This document shows, piece by piece, positions 11,906 through 25,420 of a stretch of DNA of 64,000 nucleotides. Position 1 is the first letter of the stretch; each line of letters begins with the position of its first letter. This DNA comes from Cricetomys ansorgei (taxonomy: Eukaryota > Chordata > Mammalia > Rodentia > Nesomyidae): positions 2,689,001-2,753,000 of the forward strand of contig JAMJFZ010000711.1 of the NCBI GenBank assembly GCA_026225945.1. The letters run 5' to 3'. A program made the translations under genes and the position numbers. The notes beneath the pieces are model-generated. The model was given only the letters and a program-made list of their open reading frames with translations. It had not been told where the DNA came from and made no database searches.

Positions 11906-12884
11906 TAACTTTTTCCTTTTTGGTCAGAGTACATTTAACCTTTAGATGGTAATAAAGAACCTTGACTGGAAGTCTGGAGAAACCACTTAGCTCACAGAAA
12001 CTTTTAGAGACTGGGAAATAGGAGACTTCTTTGAGAAATATGATTTCTATAAATATGTAAGGTTATATTTGGAAATAACAGCTTCAAGAGGAAACTCACC
12101 CTATGGAATATGGGGTACTAACCTTCTCTCCATGCGACCTTAGGAAAAATCCATTATACAGCTTGCTTATTTTCTAAATTGCCTCCTTCCTCTGCTACTA
12201 CTGTGATGCTGTATTTGTGCTCCTTTAGTTTTTTTTTATTTTTGGCTTTGAAAACTCTGGTCAGAGACAATTTGTCTATGACCTCTTGCTTTATTTTCCA
12301 TCAGTGTTCAGTCCCATCTACTAATATATTATTACTTAAAAAACAACTAGAGCTTCTATAGCTTGCTACTATTGGCAGGGAAAGGTGACATTCTTGTGTG
12401 GTTTTGTTTTAGGAAAAATTGGTTGACAAAAGGTGAAATTTCTTGTTCCTTTATTGAAAATACGAAAGTAAGATGAAAATACCTGATGGATGAGAGGCTT
12501 TCTTCCTATCAGCTTTTTCAACCACATCTCGTCTTTGCTTTTTAGGTTCTTACTTCAGTCACCTGGCTTGTCAAAGGATCTCTTTATTCATGAATTAGGT
12601 TGGATGTCTTTGTTCAGTGAAGGAGAGGGCATTCCAGTCCCAAATGCCAGCTGGGCCACACTTGCCCAGCCATGGGTAGCATCTGTAGTAAGATTGTGTG
12701 CTCCCCATGTCTCTGCTGGGGCGTTTTATTTTTATTATTTTTTTTGTACTTACAGCACTTATTCCTGAAAATAGGGACTGTTTTATTTACTTCTGTATCT
12801 CTTGAACTCAACTCAGAATGTTAATGTGTGTTTGTATAAGAGTATTTTTTAGAAAATATTTAATGTCTTTTATGTTTGAGTTTT

Positions 12885-13008
12885 GTTTTTGAGAGAGACC
12901 CTCATATGACTGAGGCTAATAGGATAACATTGAACTTCTGATCTTCCTTCTTTTACCTCTTCTTCAGTGCTGGGATTACAGGAGTGTTCCATCACAGCTG
13001 CTTTTAAT
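12885..13008 (-). repeat. B1-like SINE, degenerate
   Basis: cagtgctgggattacaggag followed by a head-like tail marks a worn antisense B1. Confidence 0.55.
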
Positions 13009-13483
13009 ATGCCTTTGATGACAGCAGTGGACTTAGTGAACTGGGCTAGTGAACTAGTGAACAGTTTTAAACTGTTACTTTGTTCTTGAATAGAATTAAT
13101 GTTGAAAATAGTCAAGTGTGATGTTGATTTTTAACTTGATTCACTTCAGAGACTTCATACCAGAATTATGTTTTTGGTACTAGAAAAAGGTAAAAGGTGA
13201 TAATAGCAATACTTGTAACTATTTCTATAGACTAAGTGATCTACAATGACTAATTGTCCTGTACGTTTTGGCTTGATCATAACAAAACACTTAGAAGAAT
13301 ATCAGGAACATCATTAACCCATCACCCTGTAGTGTGAAAGTTACATCTTAGAATTAGTTGAATGATGATGAATTGCTGATTGTGCCATAGTGTGTATTGT
13401 ACAATGAAAAATTGCGTGTATTTTCTTATTAATACCAGAATTCTTCAGTAGGTTAAAAGGCTGCATTATTAAAAAATATATAA

Positions 13484-13655
13484 TTGCCAGTGGTGTGCAC
13501 ATGCCTTTAATCCCAGCACTTGGGAGGCAGAGGCAGGGAGATCCCTGAGTTTGAGGCCAGCCTGGTCTACGAAGTTAGTTCCAGGACAGCCAGGGCTACA
13601 CAGAGAGAAACCTTGTATCAGAAAACAAACATGCAGACAGACAGACAAACAGAAA
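13484..13655 (+). repeat. B1 SINE
   Basis: Nearly complete sense B1: catgcctttaatcccagcac, gaggccagcctggtctacga and caggacagccagggctacac. It ends in a GACA-repeat tail. It carries the classic gctacacagag form, not the gttacaacagag variant. Confidence 0.93.
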
Positions 13656-14339
13656 GTATAATGGCTTGCACAGGTTTGGACTGAAATCTCTTATGTATCT
13701 GTAGTAACTGTTTTTGTGCTTACTTGCAGTAAATGTTCACTAGTTCTTATGAGACTTAGGTGTTAGGATACAGATTACACAGTTAGTTTTTAGTTGACTT
13801 ATTTTCCCTTTTCCTTGTTTTTTGTTTGTTTTTGATCCTCTTGTGACTGAAGATTAAATAAACAATTTAATGGTAAAGTTTATAATAATCTTTAATTATA
13901 TTCAGTTTGTAGTTACACCTAGAAAATTTGCCTTTTAACATTTGTCTGCTCCCAGTCGTTTTCAGGTTACATTCCTGGAAAGGAAGGGGATGGAAATTTG
14001 GTAGCATTTCTTTTAGGTGAATAGACTAGAAACCTGATTTTAGGTTATGTCAGGTGACTTTCCACTCCCTACTTTCCACTTCTCTCAGCCACCTAAGCCC
14101 TGGGGATTACAGGTTTGTGTTCCATGCCTAGCCTGGTTTGTTATTGTGATGTCATTTTTTTTTTACTTCTATTTTCAGAAGTGGAAGATAATATCCATTT
14201 TATTATCTTTCTGTTTATACATTTTCTTTGGAGATAGTACTAGGCTGTGTGATGGCTTAAAAGTTAGAGGTTAAAAGGGAATATTTTCTTGGGTTTTTAA
14301 AAATTTTTTCTTTTGTCAACATTAGTTGAGAACATTAGT

Positions 14340-14512
14340 TTGTTTTGTTTTTTTTTTTTTTAAAGATGATCTCATTTCTAGCTAGCCTGGAACTTGATAT
14401 GCATACTAGGTTAGGTTGGAACTCTGGAAATTGTTGCTATCCTCCTGCCTCTGCTTTCCTAACCCTGGGATTATAGGCATGTGCCAGTAAAGCCCAGTAT
14501 TTGTAACTTCTC
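14340..14512 (-). repeat. B1-like SINE, degenerate
   Basis: A T-run, tagctagcctggaacttgat, cctcctgcctctgctttcct and gggattataggcatgtgcca occur in antisense B1 order. Confidence 0.65.
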
Positions 14513-14641
14513 TGTATAACACTTATATAATTGTTAGCTGATTTGGAATATGTGTTGGGTATTAAGTCACTCCCAAGGTTTTTGAGTTTGTATACTCAGT
14601 CTACTATTTGATTTTGTTGTTACATCTTTTGCAGATTACTT

Positions 14642-14703
14642 AGGGGTATGTGTGAGAGGGGGTGTGGGTGGGATGGATTGAGGGGGTGAGTGGTGGGAGG
14701 GGA
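14642..14703 (+). other. G-rich tract, candidate G-quadruplex
   Basis: Several runs of three to five G (gagagggggtgtgggtggga, then gagggggtgag, gggagggg) occur within about 60 bp on the transcript strand. Confidence 0.5.
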
Positions 14704-15759
14704 GACTGACAGTAGTGAACCAAGATAATTACTTTTGTAGCCTGACCCAGAAACACTTTATAACACAGCTAGTAAAGGGTAGGTGCTAACAGAAATTACT
14801 TGGGAGTTGCAACAGGTGGTGAGTTTGAAAGCTGTCTAGACTAGCTCAGGAGGCAATGTTTTCACCTGAAGCTGCTGTGTGTGAGGAGAGATCCACTTCT
14901 TCTGTACCATGTAACATCTATTCTCTTAGTATCTGCTGAGTTGAATTTGTTCTGGTATTTATGATTTTCCTAAACTTACTTGTAAATTAAATCTTGGAGT
15001 TTCTGAGTCATTTGGAGATGGGAAATACGTAGAACTTTTAAAATGTGTCCTGTGAACTTGGGTTGGATAGTATGCTACCTTTTTTATTTTAGTTCATTGT
15101 AGTCAGAATGAAGATGACGCCAGCAGAACAGGGTGAAGTAAACCAAAGATTTTGTTGTTAACTATGGTAGAAATTGAGGCTTGTGAAGAGTTAATCAGAG
15201 AACACATGGATTTTAGGATAATTAGGTTAGAGGATAACAAGGCTTACACCACTTATTATTTGGGGGATATGAATATGAGCGTATGTATCCCTTCATCCTT
15301 AGAGTAGGAAGATTCTGTTTGAAGAGTCTAGTTCTACCATAGGTACTACTGTTTATGTCACTCTAGTTAGCCATGTGTGTAAAATGTTACAGTGAGATAA
15401 CAGCTTCTTTTGCTTTGTCATAGGCTGTTGGCAATAGTCCGAAGACTAAGGATGTGAAAGAAATTATATAGGGCCATATGTGTAAATATTTTGCTGCTTC
15501 TGCAAGTACCTGTTTAAGCATTTCCTTGTTGGTGAAAAATTGGCCTTAGAGGAGGTTTTGCAAGAGTTACTGAGTTTGATAATATTACATTGGAACGAGG
15601 GGAAACTGGTTAATAAAATATGCAAAATAAAAACTATTACTTGTAATGGTGCTTTAAAAGATTGTGAAATACTCAAAATATATTTTAATAATTAAGCAGA
15701 GTGATGTGAAAATTAAATAGTAATTTATTTTCAAAATATAGGTATTGAAACTCAGTGAC

Positions 15760-15905
15760 TAAGGCAGCTACAGAGCACGCCTGTATCCTACTATTTAAGG
15801 GGAGAGGAAGACCAGGAGCTCAAGGTTATCCTGGGCTATACAGAATTCATTTGAGCCTAGTTTTGGTTGCATCAGACCTTATTTCAAAACAAATAAAAAG
15901 AAGAA
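15760..15905 (+). repeat. B1-like SINE, degenerate
   Basis: agcacgcctgtatcctacta, gaccaggagctcaaggttat and an A-rich tail suggest a worn sense B1 or ID-B1 unit. Confidence 0.5.
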
Positions 15906-16759
15906 ACTGAATGGCTAAGATAAAGGAAGACAGTGATCAAGAGTGAATTTAGAATCTGATTCTATATCTTTTACTCATTGTGGTATGTTACATTCCTGTT
16001 ACATAGTACGGTCATGTCTTGTAGAGATGAATGGAAGTGCTTGGAAGAGCTAGGAGAGCTTAGAACAGAACTTTTTAAGGATAGGGAAATTACATTGTCA
16101 TTAAAATTGAAGCACTTAGGACAGACTGTTGAGTAAATGAGAGTCCAAAGACTTCTAACAGGGACAGATGAACTTAAAGGACAATGTCATAGGAAGGTCT
16201 GAAAATAGACACTTTCTTACTTGCCAGTTGTAATCATTCTAAAAGGTGTCTGACAGCAGCAGTAAAGAATAAGGTGGTTCATGTACTCCAGTATTTGTCA
16301 AGTTTAAGGAAGGTTCAAATGGAAAAGTAATATTCCCCGTAATAGCATATTACTTGAGCATAAGATTTATTTGATGATCCTTTGACAGAATTATACTGGA
16401 AGTTAAATATTGACATTGTAGAATGGCAGTAGAAAGGTAGCTGTTATCTGTACTGCTTAAGTGTACATTATTTTCTCATGACAAGCCAACAAGAAACATC
16501 CTTTCAGAAATTTAACCGATTTTTCAAACATCATCCATAGATAGAATTTAGTTTTTGAAACTTTACATGTAACATCTGTTTGATTACAGATACTTCTATG
16601 AAAGAAGCAGCTGCTTTTAGTCTTGAGGTCTTTATTAGCATTACTGCAGTTAGTTGTCACTGTGGTTGGTACACATGCTAGCTGAAGTCCAGTGAAGTAT
16701 TAAGTGTAATATATTATAAAGCTAGCCTGCCTTCCCCCTCCCTCCTTCCCACCCTCTCC

Positions 16760-16912
16760 TCTCCTTTCTTTAAAGACATGGTCTCATTATATAGCCCTGG
16801 CTAGCATGTGCTCACTATGTAGATCAAATTGGCTGCGTAGATATCATAGGTACTTGCCCACTTCTGCCTCATAAGTGCTAGAGTTAAAGGTCTGTGCCTC
16901 CTTACCTGGATT
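16760..16912 (-). repeat. B1 SINE, degenerate
   Basis: A pyrimidine-rich tail precedes aagacatggtctcattatat, then gttaaaggtctgtgcctcct. Antisense. Confidence 0.7.
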
Positions 16913-17224
16913 TATTTTCAGATTTTTAAATAGCAGAAGCATGGTTATGAAGATTCTTTGTATTGAGCAATACATGAAGCCTGTAAGCTCATAATTACCA
17001 AATGTGCAAAATATTACCGTCTTTCTAATTTTAATAGAACAGGAATTCTAATACTGCTTTGAAAAAAAATACTGAGTCCTCTAATTTCTTATTCTAGTAG
17101 ATTGCGCTGATGGTTTTTAAACAGTGAATTGAGTAAATAATACATTATTTTTCAAGGACCCAATTTTATTTGTATATATTACAAATAGTGTGGTATCCTC
17201 CCTCCCCAACATACTGTTTTTTGA

Positions 17225-17432
17225 AGGGTAATGTTTGAGGAGCTCATATAGACCAGGCTAGCCTTGTACTTGGTATAGAACCAAAGTTGGCCTTCAACTT
17301 CTGTTCTCCTGCCTTCACTTTCAGAGTACTGGGATTACAGATGTAATCTGTACTGTCTAGTTTATGTAGTGCTAGAGATTGAAACCAGGTTTTTGTGTTT
17401 AATAGGAAAGCACTCAACTGAGCTTATCATCA
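17225..17432 (-). repeat. B1-like unit followed by ID-like unit
   Basis: tagaccaggctagccttgta and gtactgggattacagatgta are antisense B1. They are followed by gtgctagagattgaaaccag with an antisense ID-like end. Confidence 0.6.
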
Positions 17433-17611
17433 GGCCAACAAATATTTTCTGATGGTCAAAGCTTAACTTTTAAGCAGGTATATTTTTTCCTTTAGTTCAT
17501 ATTACTCAAGTATAATTTTCATGGAATTTCTAAGTTAAACAATTCATCAGCTTAATTTGGGCATCTTTTAAGACAAATTTACTTTATATCTTATAATGAT
17601 CCCTTTTTAGA

Positions 17612-17715
17612 AAGTTGAAGGCCAGCTTGGTCTACATAGTGAGTTCCAGGACAGGCAGGGCTAAAGTTTCATAGGGAAACCCTGTCTCAAGTACCACTAC
17701 TACTATCCCCCAAAA
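17612..17715 (+). repeat. B1 SINE, 3' part
   Basis: gaaggccagcttggtctaca, gtgagttccaggacaggcag and gaaaccctgtctcaagtacc. The 5' head is missing. Confidence 0.8.
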
Positions 17716-19049
17716 AGAAAGAAAGATATTTGTTCATGAAATGAATTTTTTAAAAATTTTAAGTAGGTGGATATGGGTCATAGAGTCAGGAGTTAATGTG
17801 GTTATAAAGAGTGTGAGGATGGGGATTTTGCATTAATGTTTAATTTCCTCTTGTAGAAATACAAAGGCTCAAGTTTCAACTCATTAGGAAAATACTTTGG
17901 CTGTATTTTTTTTAGTGATTTATTAACTATTAAAATTGCGCATTAGTTCAAAACTTAAAGTCATGTAGATAGACTATTTGCTGCTTTTGCTTTCTAGCTG
18001 CATCTGTCATTTCAGCTCTTTGAAAGGTCTTTTTAAGGTAGTTTTACTTTCGTAGTGATCTTGGTGCCTGTTTGCTACAGGTATAGTAACAATGAAATAT
18101 AAAAACTGGCTGACTCACTTAAGGCACATTAAATGTGTAACTAATTATTGAGATTTTAGTGTCTTTTTATAGTCAAAAATCTAGAGGCTTTGCAAAATCA
18201 TGTAGAAAAATGATGAATCATGTAGAAAAGACACAGTTTAATGTATACCTTGGCAATGAAGAGATGCTGCCACACTTCCTGCTCCATAGACACATCCTAC
18301 TAGTATTTCCTGTGATATCTAAGTCTCTCTGTGTAGGACTCTTTTCATTACTATCACGTGAAAGTAGGAACCTCCTTCAGACAAACTCCCATCTCTCTCT
18401 ATGAAATTCTAGCAGTTACTGGGAGCCCCCCCCAGCCCCCGCCCCATACTTCTGATTCTCTTCCCCTTCCCATATATAAAACCTCACTGAGGCAGGGATT
18501 TTGCTTGTCTACTCTTCTGTATTCTTAAGAAATTATTTGGTTAGTTATTCTATACAGTGAATATATTAGAATAAACGAGAGTTCTGCTTTTTTGTTTTTT
18601 CTTCTGAGGTTTGCAAAGCTTCTGGAAGGTAGACCATGAAGATTTTCATTTTCCCAGTTTCCTGGGGACATTAGCTAGTGTTTATTCTTTCTGAGTGAGG
18701 AAGATGGGCAGAGAAGCTAATTCAATACTCTCTGAATAGGGAGATTACATCTTTAGATGTGGAAAGCCCTGTGAATCCCTGCTTACATAGGCTTGATTGT
18801 TAGAAAATATCAAGGATCTGAGCTTAGGGAAGAGCCTTTACTAGTTCCTAGTAGTTCCTCTCTTCTCTTCTGGGGCTTTGGCTTCACCTCTGAGTCCATA
18901 CTGATTTATCTTACCAAATGAGCACATCTACCAGGTAGAGTGTTCACATTGTACAAGATAGGAGATAGATTCCTGAGATTTATTCAACAAAGAACGCCTC
19001 TGACTTAGTGAAATGAAACAGTTTACGTATAATTTAGTCCGTAGCTTTT

Positions 19050-19142
19050 GTGGATTGTTCTGTATAGCTCAGGCTGACTTGGAACTTGCAATAATCCTAC
19101 CTCTACCTTCCAAGTGCTTGCATATAGGCTTGTAACATGTTT
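19050..19142 (-). repeat. B1-like SINE, degenerate
   Basis: tctgtatagctcaggctgac, cttggaacttgcaataatcc and acctctaccttccaagtgct. Confidence 0.6.
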
Positions 19143-19884
19143 GCTTTATGTTCTGTTATTTTTTTTTTAAGTTGTAAAATATTTTTTGGACATAAATGTA
19201 AGAATTCTAGTATTTACAACTCTCAGAAGATCTGACATTGATTTTTCTGAGAAGAAATCTGTGCTGCGTCTTCTGGCACTTCGTTGAAGTTTGAAGATTA
19301 GATGGTTTTCCAAGCATGCTAAAAAACAGACCAGGGACACATAAGGTGAAATATACTAATGAGTAGGGGGTGAGAGGCCAAAGTGGGTAGAATAGAAGAA
19401 ACATGTTAGTATTTTAGGAAGGCGAGGGAAAACCCAAAATATGGCACTTTAGACAGAAAACTACAAATACCCAGGGTGGGCTGGCGGTGTGTCAGTTCTT
19501 TAGCTGCTTGTGAACTTTCACTAAGTTAAATGATAGCTAGAGTGACATAATTTTTTTGTCCAAATTGGTTCAGTTGTAAGAAGAATGTAGCATGGGGACA
19601 GGTAGAAACCAGGACACTTGATTATCTACATTTCAGAACATGGTTTTCTCTAAATTGACCCAATTCCACAGACATCTTCAGGTACTTTTAAATTTTTTAC
19701 AGTACTCTGTCTGGTCTGCATTTGCAGAGATTCTTAATCTTTGCTTCCTTTTTATTGGTCTTGTTGAGATTTGGGAAAATTCTTTCAATTTATTTTTTCT
19801 ACATCACCCCTGGACAATTCTGGTTTAGAGCTTACCTTAGAATGGAGGTAAGTATAGTACTTACAGTGTATTCTTGAATGGAAT

Positions 19885-20275
19885 ATTTTTTTTATTAATT
19901 CTTTGAGAATTTTATACAATGTATTTATTTGGTTCCTACCCCCCTTCCCCTTAGCTTCTCCCAGATTCACCCTTACCTTTATGCCCACTCCCAACTTTGT
20001 GCGTCCTCTCACTTTCTCTCTCTCTCTTTGTTTTTTTTTTAAGACAGGGTCTCTGTCATAACTCTGGCTGTCCTGGAACTCAGTCTGTAGACTAGACTGG
20101 CCTTGATCTTACAGAGATCTGTCTGCTTCTGCCTCCCAAGTACTGGGATTAAAGGTGTACACCACCTTAAATAACTACTCAAGTCTAGTTCATGCTGCCC
20201 ATATATATGTTCCTGAGTGTGAGGCATGTCCTGGAGCCTGGTCAGTCTACCAGGGGCCAATAATATATTGCTATG
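19885..20275 (-). mobile_element. Rodent L1 (Lx-like) fragment, antisense, split by B1
   Basis: The antisense text of a rodent-specific L1 is clear: ttaattctttgagaatttta, cttctcccagattcaccctt and cccactcccaactttgtgcg. After the B1, the text resumes with agttcatgctgcccatatat and cagtctaccaggggccaata. No coding capacity remains. Confidence 0.78.
20028..20167 (-). repeat. B1 SINE inside rodent L1
   Basis: Antisense B1: aagacagggtctctgtcata, aactctggctgtcctggaac and gggattaaaggtgtacacca. It has the aactctggctgtcc variant. Confidence 0.93.
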
Positions 20276-21667
20276 AGACTTCAGTTTGCCTAGGAAGTCG
20301 GTTTTTGTTAAGTTCCTGTTTCTGTACAGGATTGCTTTTGAGATTCCTGGGAATTAGTATATCTGTCATCAGGCAGAGTTACTAATGAGAATTTAGACTA
20401 TAATAAACTTTGTAATTTGGCATATAAAATTTGAATTTTAATACTGCTTGATACTTAAAATGTTTTCTTTCCTGTAGGAGAAATTGTAATTCTGAAACTT
20501 CAAATCTTCAAAGAAGAGAGGAAAACACCTTTTGATTTACCATGGATTTATTATTATTATTTGATCATATATCACTTTAATCCTTTCATTTTGGTTTCCT
20601 GTTCAATTTAAATAAATACTTTAAAATTCTTATATTAGGTGATGAGTTTTCATTCTATTACAGTTTGAAAATTGATGTAGAAGTCTTTTTAAGGAAGTAC
20701 TTGCCCAAAATAAGGTTTCTTTGTATTTCTTTTTTGTAATTTGTGGCAGGGGTGTATAAATTTGGAAATCCCTACTTTAAAATACATATGAAATAGAGCT
20801 GTTCTTGCCAGTGTCTGTTATTTCTCTGGTCAGTCTGCCACCCAGTGGTAGGAATGCAGAGTCCACTAGAACACAGAGGAGAGGCTCAGGGTGCTGTCTT
20901 AGGTACTCACATAGTAATACCATAGTATTACTATAGTAAGCAGGAGTATTCTGATAATGTGAGGATGGGACTCTGACTTGAGTATATACTCACTGAATAC
21001 TTGTATTTTGAAAGTATATGTTTTTCTACAAATCTTCTTTATAACAGACCCTTTGCTTTTGTTAAGATTTTTTTCTGTATTTATGATAGATTTGTAAGTG
21101 AAGAGACCAATGAAATAATAATAGATAATTTTAAGAGGCAGTATAAGTTAAGCTGATTTGAAGAAAATGTTTTTGTTTCAATTTAAAAATTTTAAGCAAT
21201 TGCAGAATGGCTTTCCACTTATTCAGGCGACTTACTTTGAGGTTTTAATTGAAGTGTGTACAGTTATTTGGCTTATGCCTAGCTGTAATCAGCCAGCTCT
21301 TAGCTTAATATCTCAGGGGTGGCTTTGTGTACCTGTCTCCATCTGAACATTTCTTTAAGTGTTACTGTTTGAGTTCTGCTTTTCTGTGCTACAGATGAGA
21401 GAGAGATTAATCCTTCTTAGCTAGATACATGCGGTTTCTTGCTTTTTTGTTTTTGGAATCATTTCCTGTGCCCTAGTGTTGAGATAGAGGCTGTGTATTA
21501 AGGTGTTTTATACTGTGTCACAATAGTGACAGGTAGGGCTGTGTAGTACTAAAACATGACAAAACAATTGCTAAGTTGCTAACAGAGTTGTTTTAAATTA
21601 ATCACTGCACCAGACTTTAGACTACTTAGAGTATCGTGTATACATCTGTGTTGCACTTCACTTCTTA

Positions 21668-21742
21668 TTTGAGTTTCTGGAATCCAGGACCTCGTGTGTA
21701 CAAGGCAAGCAAGCGCTCTCACTGAACCACACCACAACCCTC
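21668..21742 (-). repeat. ID-like SINE fragment
   Basis: gaatccaggacctcgtgtgt and aaggcaagcaagcgctctca match antisense ID. Confidence 0.65.
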
Positions 21743-22079
21743 TTATATTAGTCTTTCTTCAGGGCACATTCCGTTTGATGCTGGCAACACAATGAAGAAG
21801 ACATAGTGCTGCTTTTGGTAAGCTTAGTTTAAAAGAGAAACTCACACATTGCACTAACTGTAATGAAATGTGGTAAGTACTATAATTATGATACACACAG
21901 GGACTCAGGAAAAACCTGTTCCCACCTTCAATAATCTTTGCACTGTGTTCTCTCTACATCCCATATATAGATAACGATGGCCACAATGCAAGATTATTTA
22001 TCTTTATACCCTCCCAAATCTCAGTTTAAATGTGTTCTTGACTTTATATATAGCTATTTGCCATTAATAAGTGTAACAC

Positions 22080-22081
<2 letters not shown>

Positions 22082-22129
<48 letters not shown>
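22082..22129. repeat. (AC)n microsatellite
   Basis: About 24 uninterrupted AC units. Confidence 0.95.
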
Positions 22130-22131
<2 letters not shown>

Positions 22132-22852
22132 AGAATGCAATAGAAAATTCCTTAGGCATATAGCATCCATTCTTCTAACATTGAGGTTTTTTTTTTCTTT
22201 TGGTCTTCATGTGTGGCTTCAATCTCTTTGAGGTAATTAATTTTACCGCTTAAAAAAAAAACTGTTCTTAAAATCTTTTATTACTTGTGGTTGTGTGGTA
22301 TATTTCTAGAAATATTTACTGCAGTTTTTTGCATTCTTTTTCTAGAATAGTTTTCGTTAATTTGTCTTTATAATAGTCTAAAAGCTGAAACTTAAATTGA
22401 TGGAGATCTTCCTAGTTACTGCATTCTTTTAAGAAAAGAACTTTGTTTAAAATAACAAATAGAAGCAGATAAGAAAATTTGCAGGAGATTTCACAGCAGT
22501 TTTTCTGTTAAATAGTTTTTAGGGAGAAAGGTTATTTCTCTAGAGCAGTTACAGCAATGAGTAAAAAGGATGGAGAAGCTGTATTAATTAGCAGGAAAAA
22601 TGTAATGTCTTGTTACACAATTGCAGAATTATCTTTTTAAATTTTACTTACGTTTATTTTGAGAACATAGTGAAGGAGCATACCAACTTTTTGTTAATAG
22701 ACTGATGTTTTGCCTACAATTAGGATTTGGTTTTCTTAATAGGGCTGCCTTAGTTTAACTGTGGGTCTAGAGGTTCCTTAGGACTGCCATTGTGAAAATT
22801 GAATTGAGTTCAGAATACTAGTGATTGAATAGTGTCCTTCAAATTCTGTGCT

Positions 22853-23008
22853 GTTTGTTTGTTTGTTTGTTTGAGACAGGGTCTTTCTATGCAGTCCTGG
22901 CTGTCCTGTAACTTCCTAGAACTTGCTATATAACTAACCTCAAACTCATAGAGGTATACCTGCTTCTGCCTTCTCCTGCTTGCTGGGAATAAAGGTGTGT
23001 ACCCAGCT
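22853..23008 (-). repeat. B1 SINE
   Basis: A GTTT-repeat tail, gagacagggtctttctatgc, tggctgtcctgtaacttcct and gggaataaaggtgtgtaccc. Confidence 0.85.
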
Positions 23009-23269
23009 TAAACTAAAATCTTGCTTTTCCTACCTTTGCCTCACATGCTGTTTCCTTTCATGCTTGTCCTTTCTGCCATTGGGCATAACTTTCAAAGGGT
23101 CTTGAATGAGGAGTACAGCATTACTCTGTGCTGTGTGATATGTGTGCTTGCTGAGATCCCAAAGATCATGTAGGGACAGTACTGGAATAACTCTTAATGC
23201 ATTAGCCTTGACTCTCTGTGCCAACACTGTAGAAAGTCAGTTATTTTTATGTCTCTGGATTCAGGCAAT

Positions 23270-23291
23270 TGTATACAATATATTGTATACA
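23270..23291. repeat. Perfect 22-bp palindrome
   Basis: The 20-base core gtatacaatatattgtatac (23271-23290), with one further matching base on each side, equals its own reverse complement. Confidence 0.85.
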
Positions 23292-23608
23292 TCAGCAAAT
23301 ACACAACTAAAGTATACACTCTTACTACATATGAGTGTTTCTTCTCTGTGGCTTTTGCTTAATGATATGTAGACTATTTCTCTCCCAGACAGCTTTTTAT
23401 TTTTATTTTTTGACATTTTTAAACTATTCTCTAAGACCTTTTAATTCACTAATTTTTCATTATTGGGCATGTCTACTTACATTGTGAATTAGGATCCTTA
23501 GTATTTTTTACCCAAGTCATCTGATCCTTTTGCCTTTTTATTACCTTGAATCTTCCCTTCTTTCCATTTCAAGTTAGCTCAGTCTACCCTGTACTGAGTA
23601 TTGAATAT

Positions 23609-23690
23609 TCTTTTTTTTTTTTTTTTTTTTTTTAAGATTCTCTGGAAAAACAATCAGTGCTCTTAACCACTGAGCCATCACTCCAGCCCT
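23609..23690 (-). repeat. B2/B3 SINE 5' fragment
   Basis: A run of about 25 T precedes tgctcttaaccactgagcca and tcactccagccc, the antisense head of B2/B3. Confidence 0.75.
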
Positions 23691-23792
23691 TCATACTCTT
23701 TTTAAGAATTATTACCCTGTTATTCCAAAGTCTGATTGATAGTTTGTTAGATTGCTTTCCTAAGATATAAATCTGCCTATATAAATAATGTT

Positions 23793-23933
23793 TTTGTTTT
23801 TGAAACAGGGTCTCTCACATGTAGTCAGGACTAGTTTTTGATCTCACTGTGTAGCTCAGGCTAGCCTCAACTCATAAACCTCTTGTTCTGGGTACCTGAG
23901 TGATTAGATTATAGGTGTGTGCCATCATGGAAG
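23793..23933 (-). repeat. B1-like SINE, degenerate
   Basis: tgaaacagggtctctcacat, tgtgtagctcaggctagcct and ataggtgtgtgccatcatgg. Confidence 0.75.
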
Positions 23934-24825
23934 GCTCAGCAAAGTATATATTTGAATTCAGTGGAAGTGACATGAACATGTAGCACTGTATTCTTGTATG
24001 GAATTCCAAATGTTAAACATGTTTTAGCATTTACGTACTTTGTGATCTCTTAGGGAAGAGCTACAGTAAGAAATAGTGCTATTAGACATTCCCAAATATT
24101 TGACACTTAAGACTAGGCCAAATGTCCTTTGGCTTATGGAATTTACTTTGGTTTAAATCTGGTTGCAACTTTATTTACTAAATACTTTTATAGTTTTGCT
24201 ATATGCTCAAATGTTTGCTACCTTTGTGTCAGAATCCTAGAAGCTTTTTTCTTATCTTCAAGTTCCATTTATTTGTACTGCCAACCATAAAAAAGTTCCA
24301 AAGATTTGGGATATGAAGTGATATTTAAATGCTACTTAGTTATCCTCCTAGCAACAAACAACCTGAAGGAACAAAGAGTTTGAAACAACTTTCAGATTTA
24401 ACTCTTTTTAAAAGTATGGTAAATTTTTAGCCAAGCTCACTTATGTTAGAAAAGTCTGATTTGTTTGCCAGAGTTGTTAATGGTATTGTCCACTGAGTGG
24501 TTGATTTAAATGGGAACTCAAGACCTTTGCATTTTAATTTTGAATGCTACTGACTGAACCTCCCGATTGGCTATAGAAGTGTCTTTGCTTAAGTTTCTGA
24601 AGTTGTTGAAGTTGGCGTAGGGAGATCTACTTAGGCTGGTGGCCTGGATGAGGAATTTGGTTATAAGATAAATTAAACCATTTGGTAACTGTTCAAAATT
24701 TTTTGTACATTCTAAAAAATGTCCCCTGCATATAGGAATGTTGCTTTGTGTTTATACGATTTTTCGTATTATTTTTGAGGGTAAGTAGTTAGAATTTAGG
24801 ACTTGTGTTAAATTGGGTAGTTGCT

Positions 24826-24925
24826 TCTGGGCATGGTGATACACACCTGTAATCTCAGTGCTGGGGATGCTGAGGTAGGAGGATTAAGGTTCACCTGGGC
24901 TACATAGTGTGTCTCTGTCTCTGTA
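24826..24925 (+). repeat. B1-like SINE, sense
   Basis: tgggcatggtgatacacacc, tgtaatctcagtgctgggga and cacctgggctacatagtgtg. Confidence 0.7.
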
Positions 24926-25420
24926 TTGTGGTATCCTTTCTATAAGTTTTAATTAAAATGTCTTTATCCATTACAATGATTTAGTTATAGATATAAATCT
25001 GTCACTTGGTAGTGAGTTCCCATGACCTTCTTACCTTTCAGAAAGAGTTGCCTATATAAATAGAACTAATATATGGTTTCTCAGGTGTTAATTCTAGTTA
25101 CATAGTTGTTGGGAGAATGTATTAATAATAAAAGCAAGAACATTTTGTTTGGTAGTTGATGATTCCATCAACTTTCTGTCAGGAAAGTGGTCTTCACTGT
25201 TGTGAATTTTCTTTGTGACAATTAAATTGTAGAAATTCTTATTATTTGAACCAAACACTGCTTTGTTGTTGTTTTTATTTTTTGAGTGTAGGGTTTGGGA
25301 ATTGTTAATGAAATGTTGTTGAGAAACTTGCTTTTATATTCTCGAGGTAAATAATTAAAAAAAATTTTGACATGCATGTCAACTTTACAGAGCTTTTGCT
25401 TTTAAGAAATAATGTCTTCT

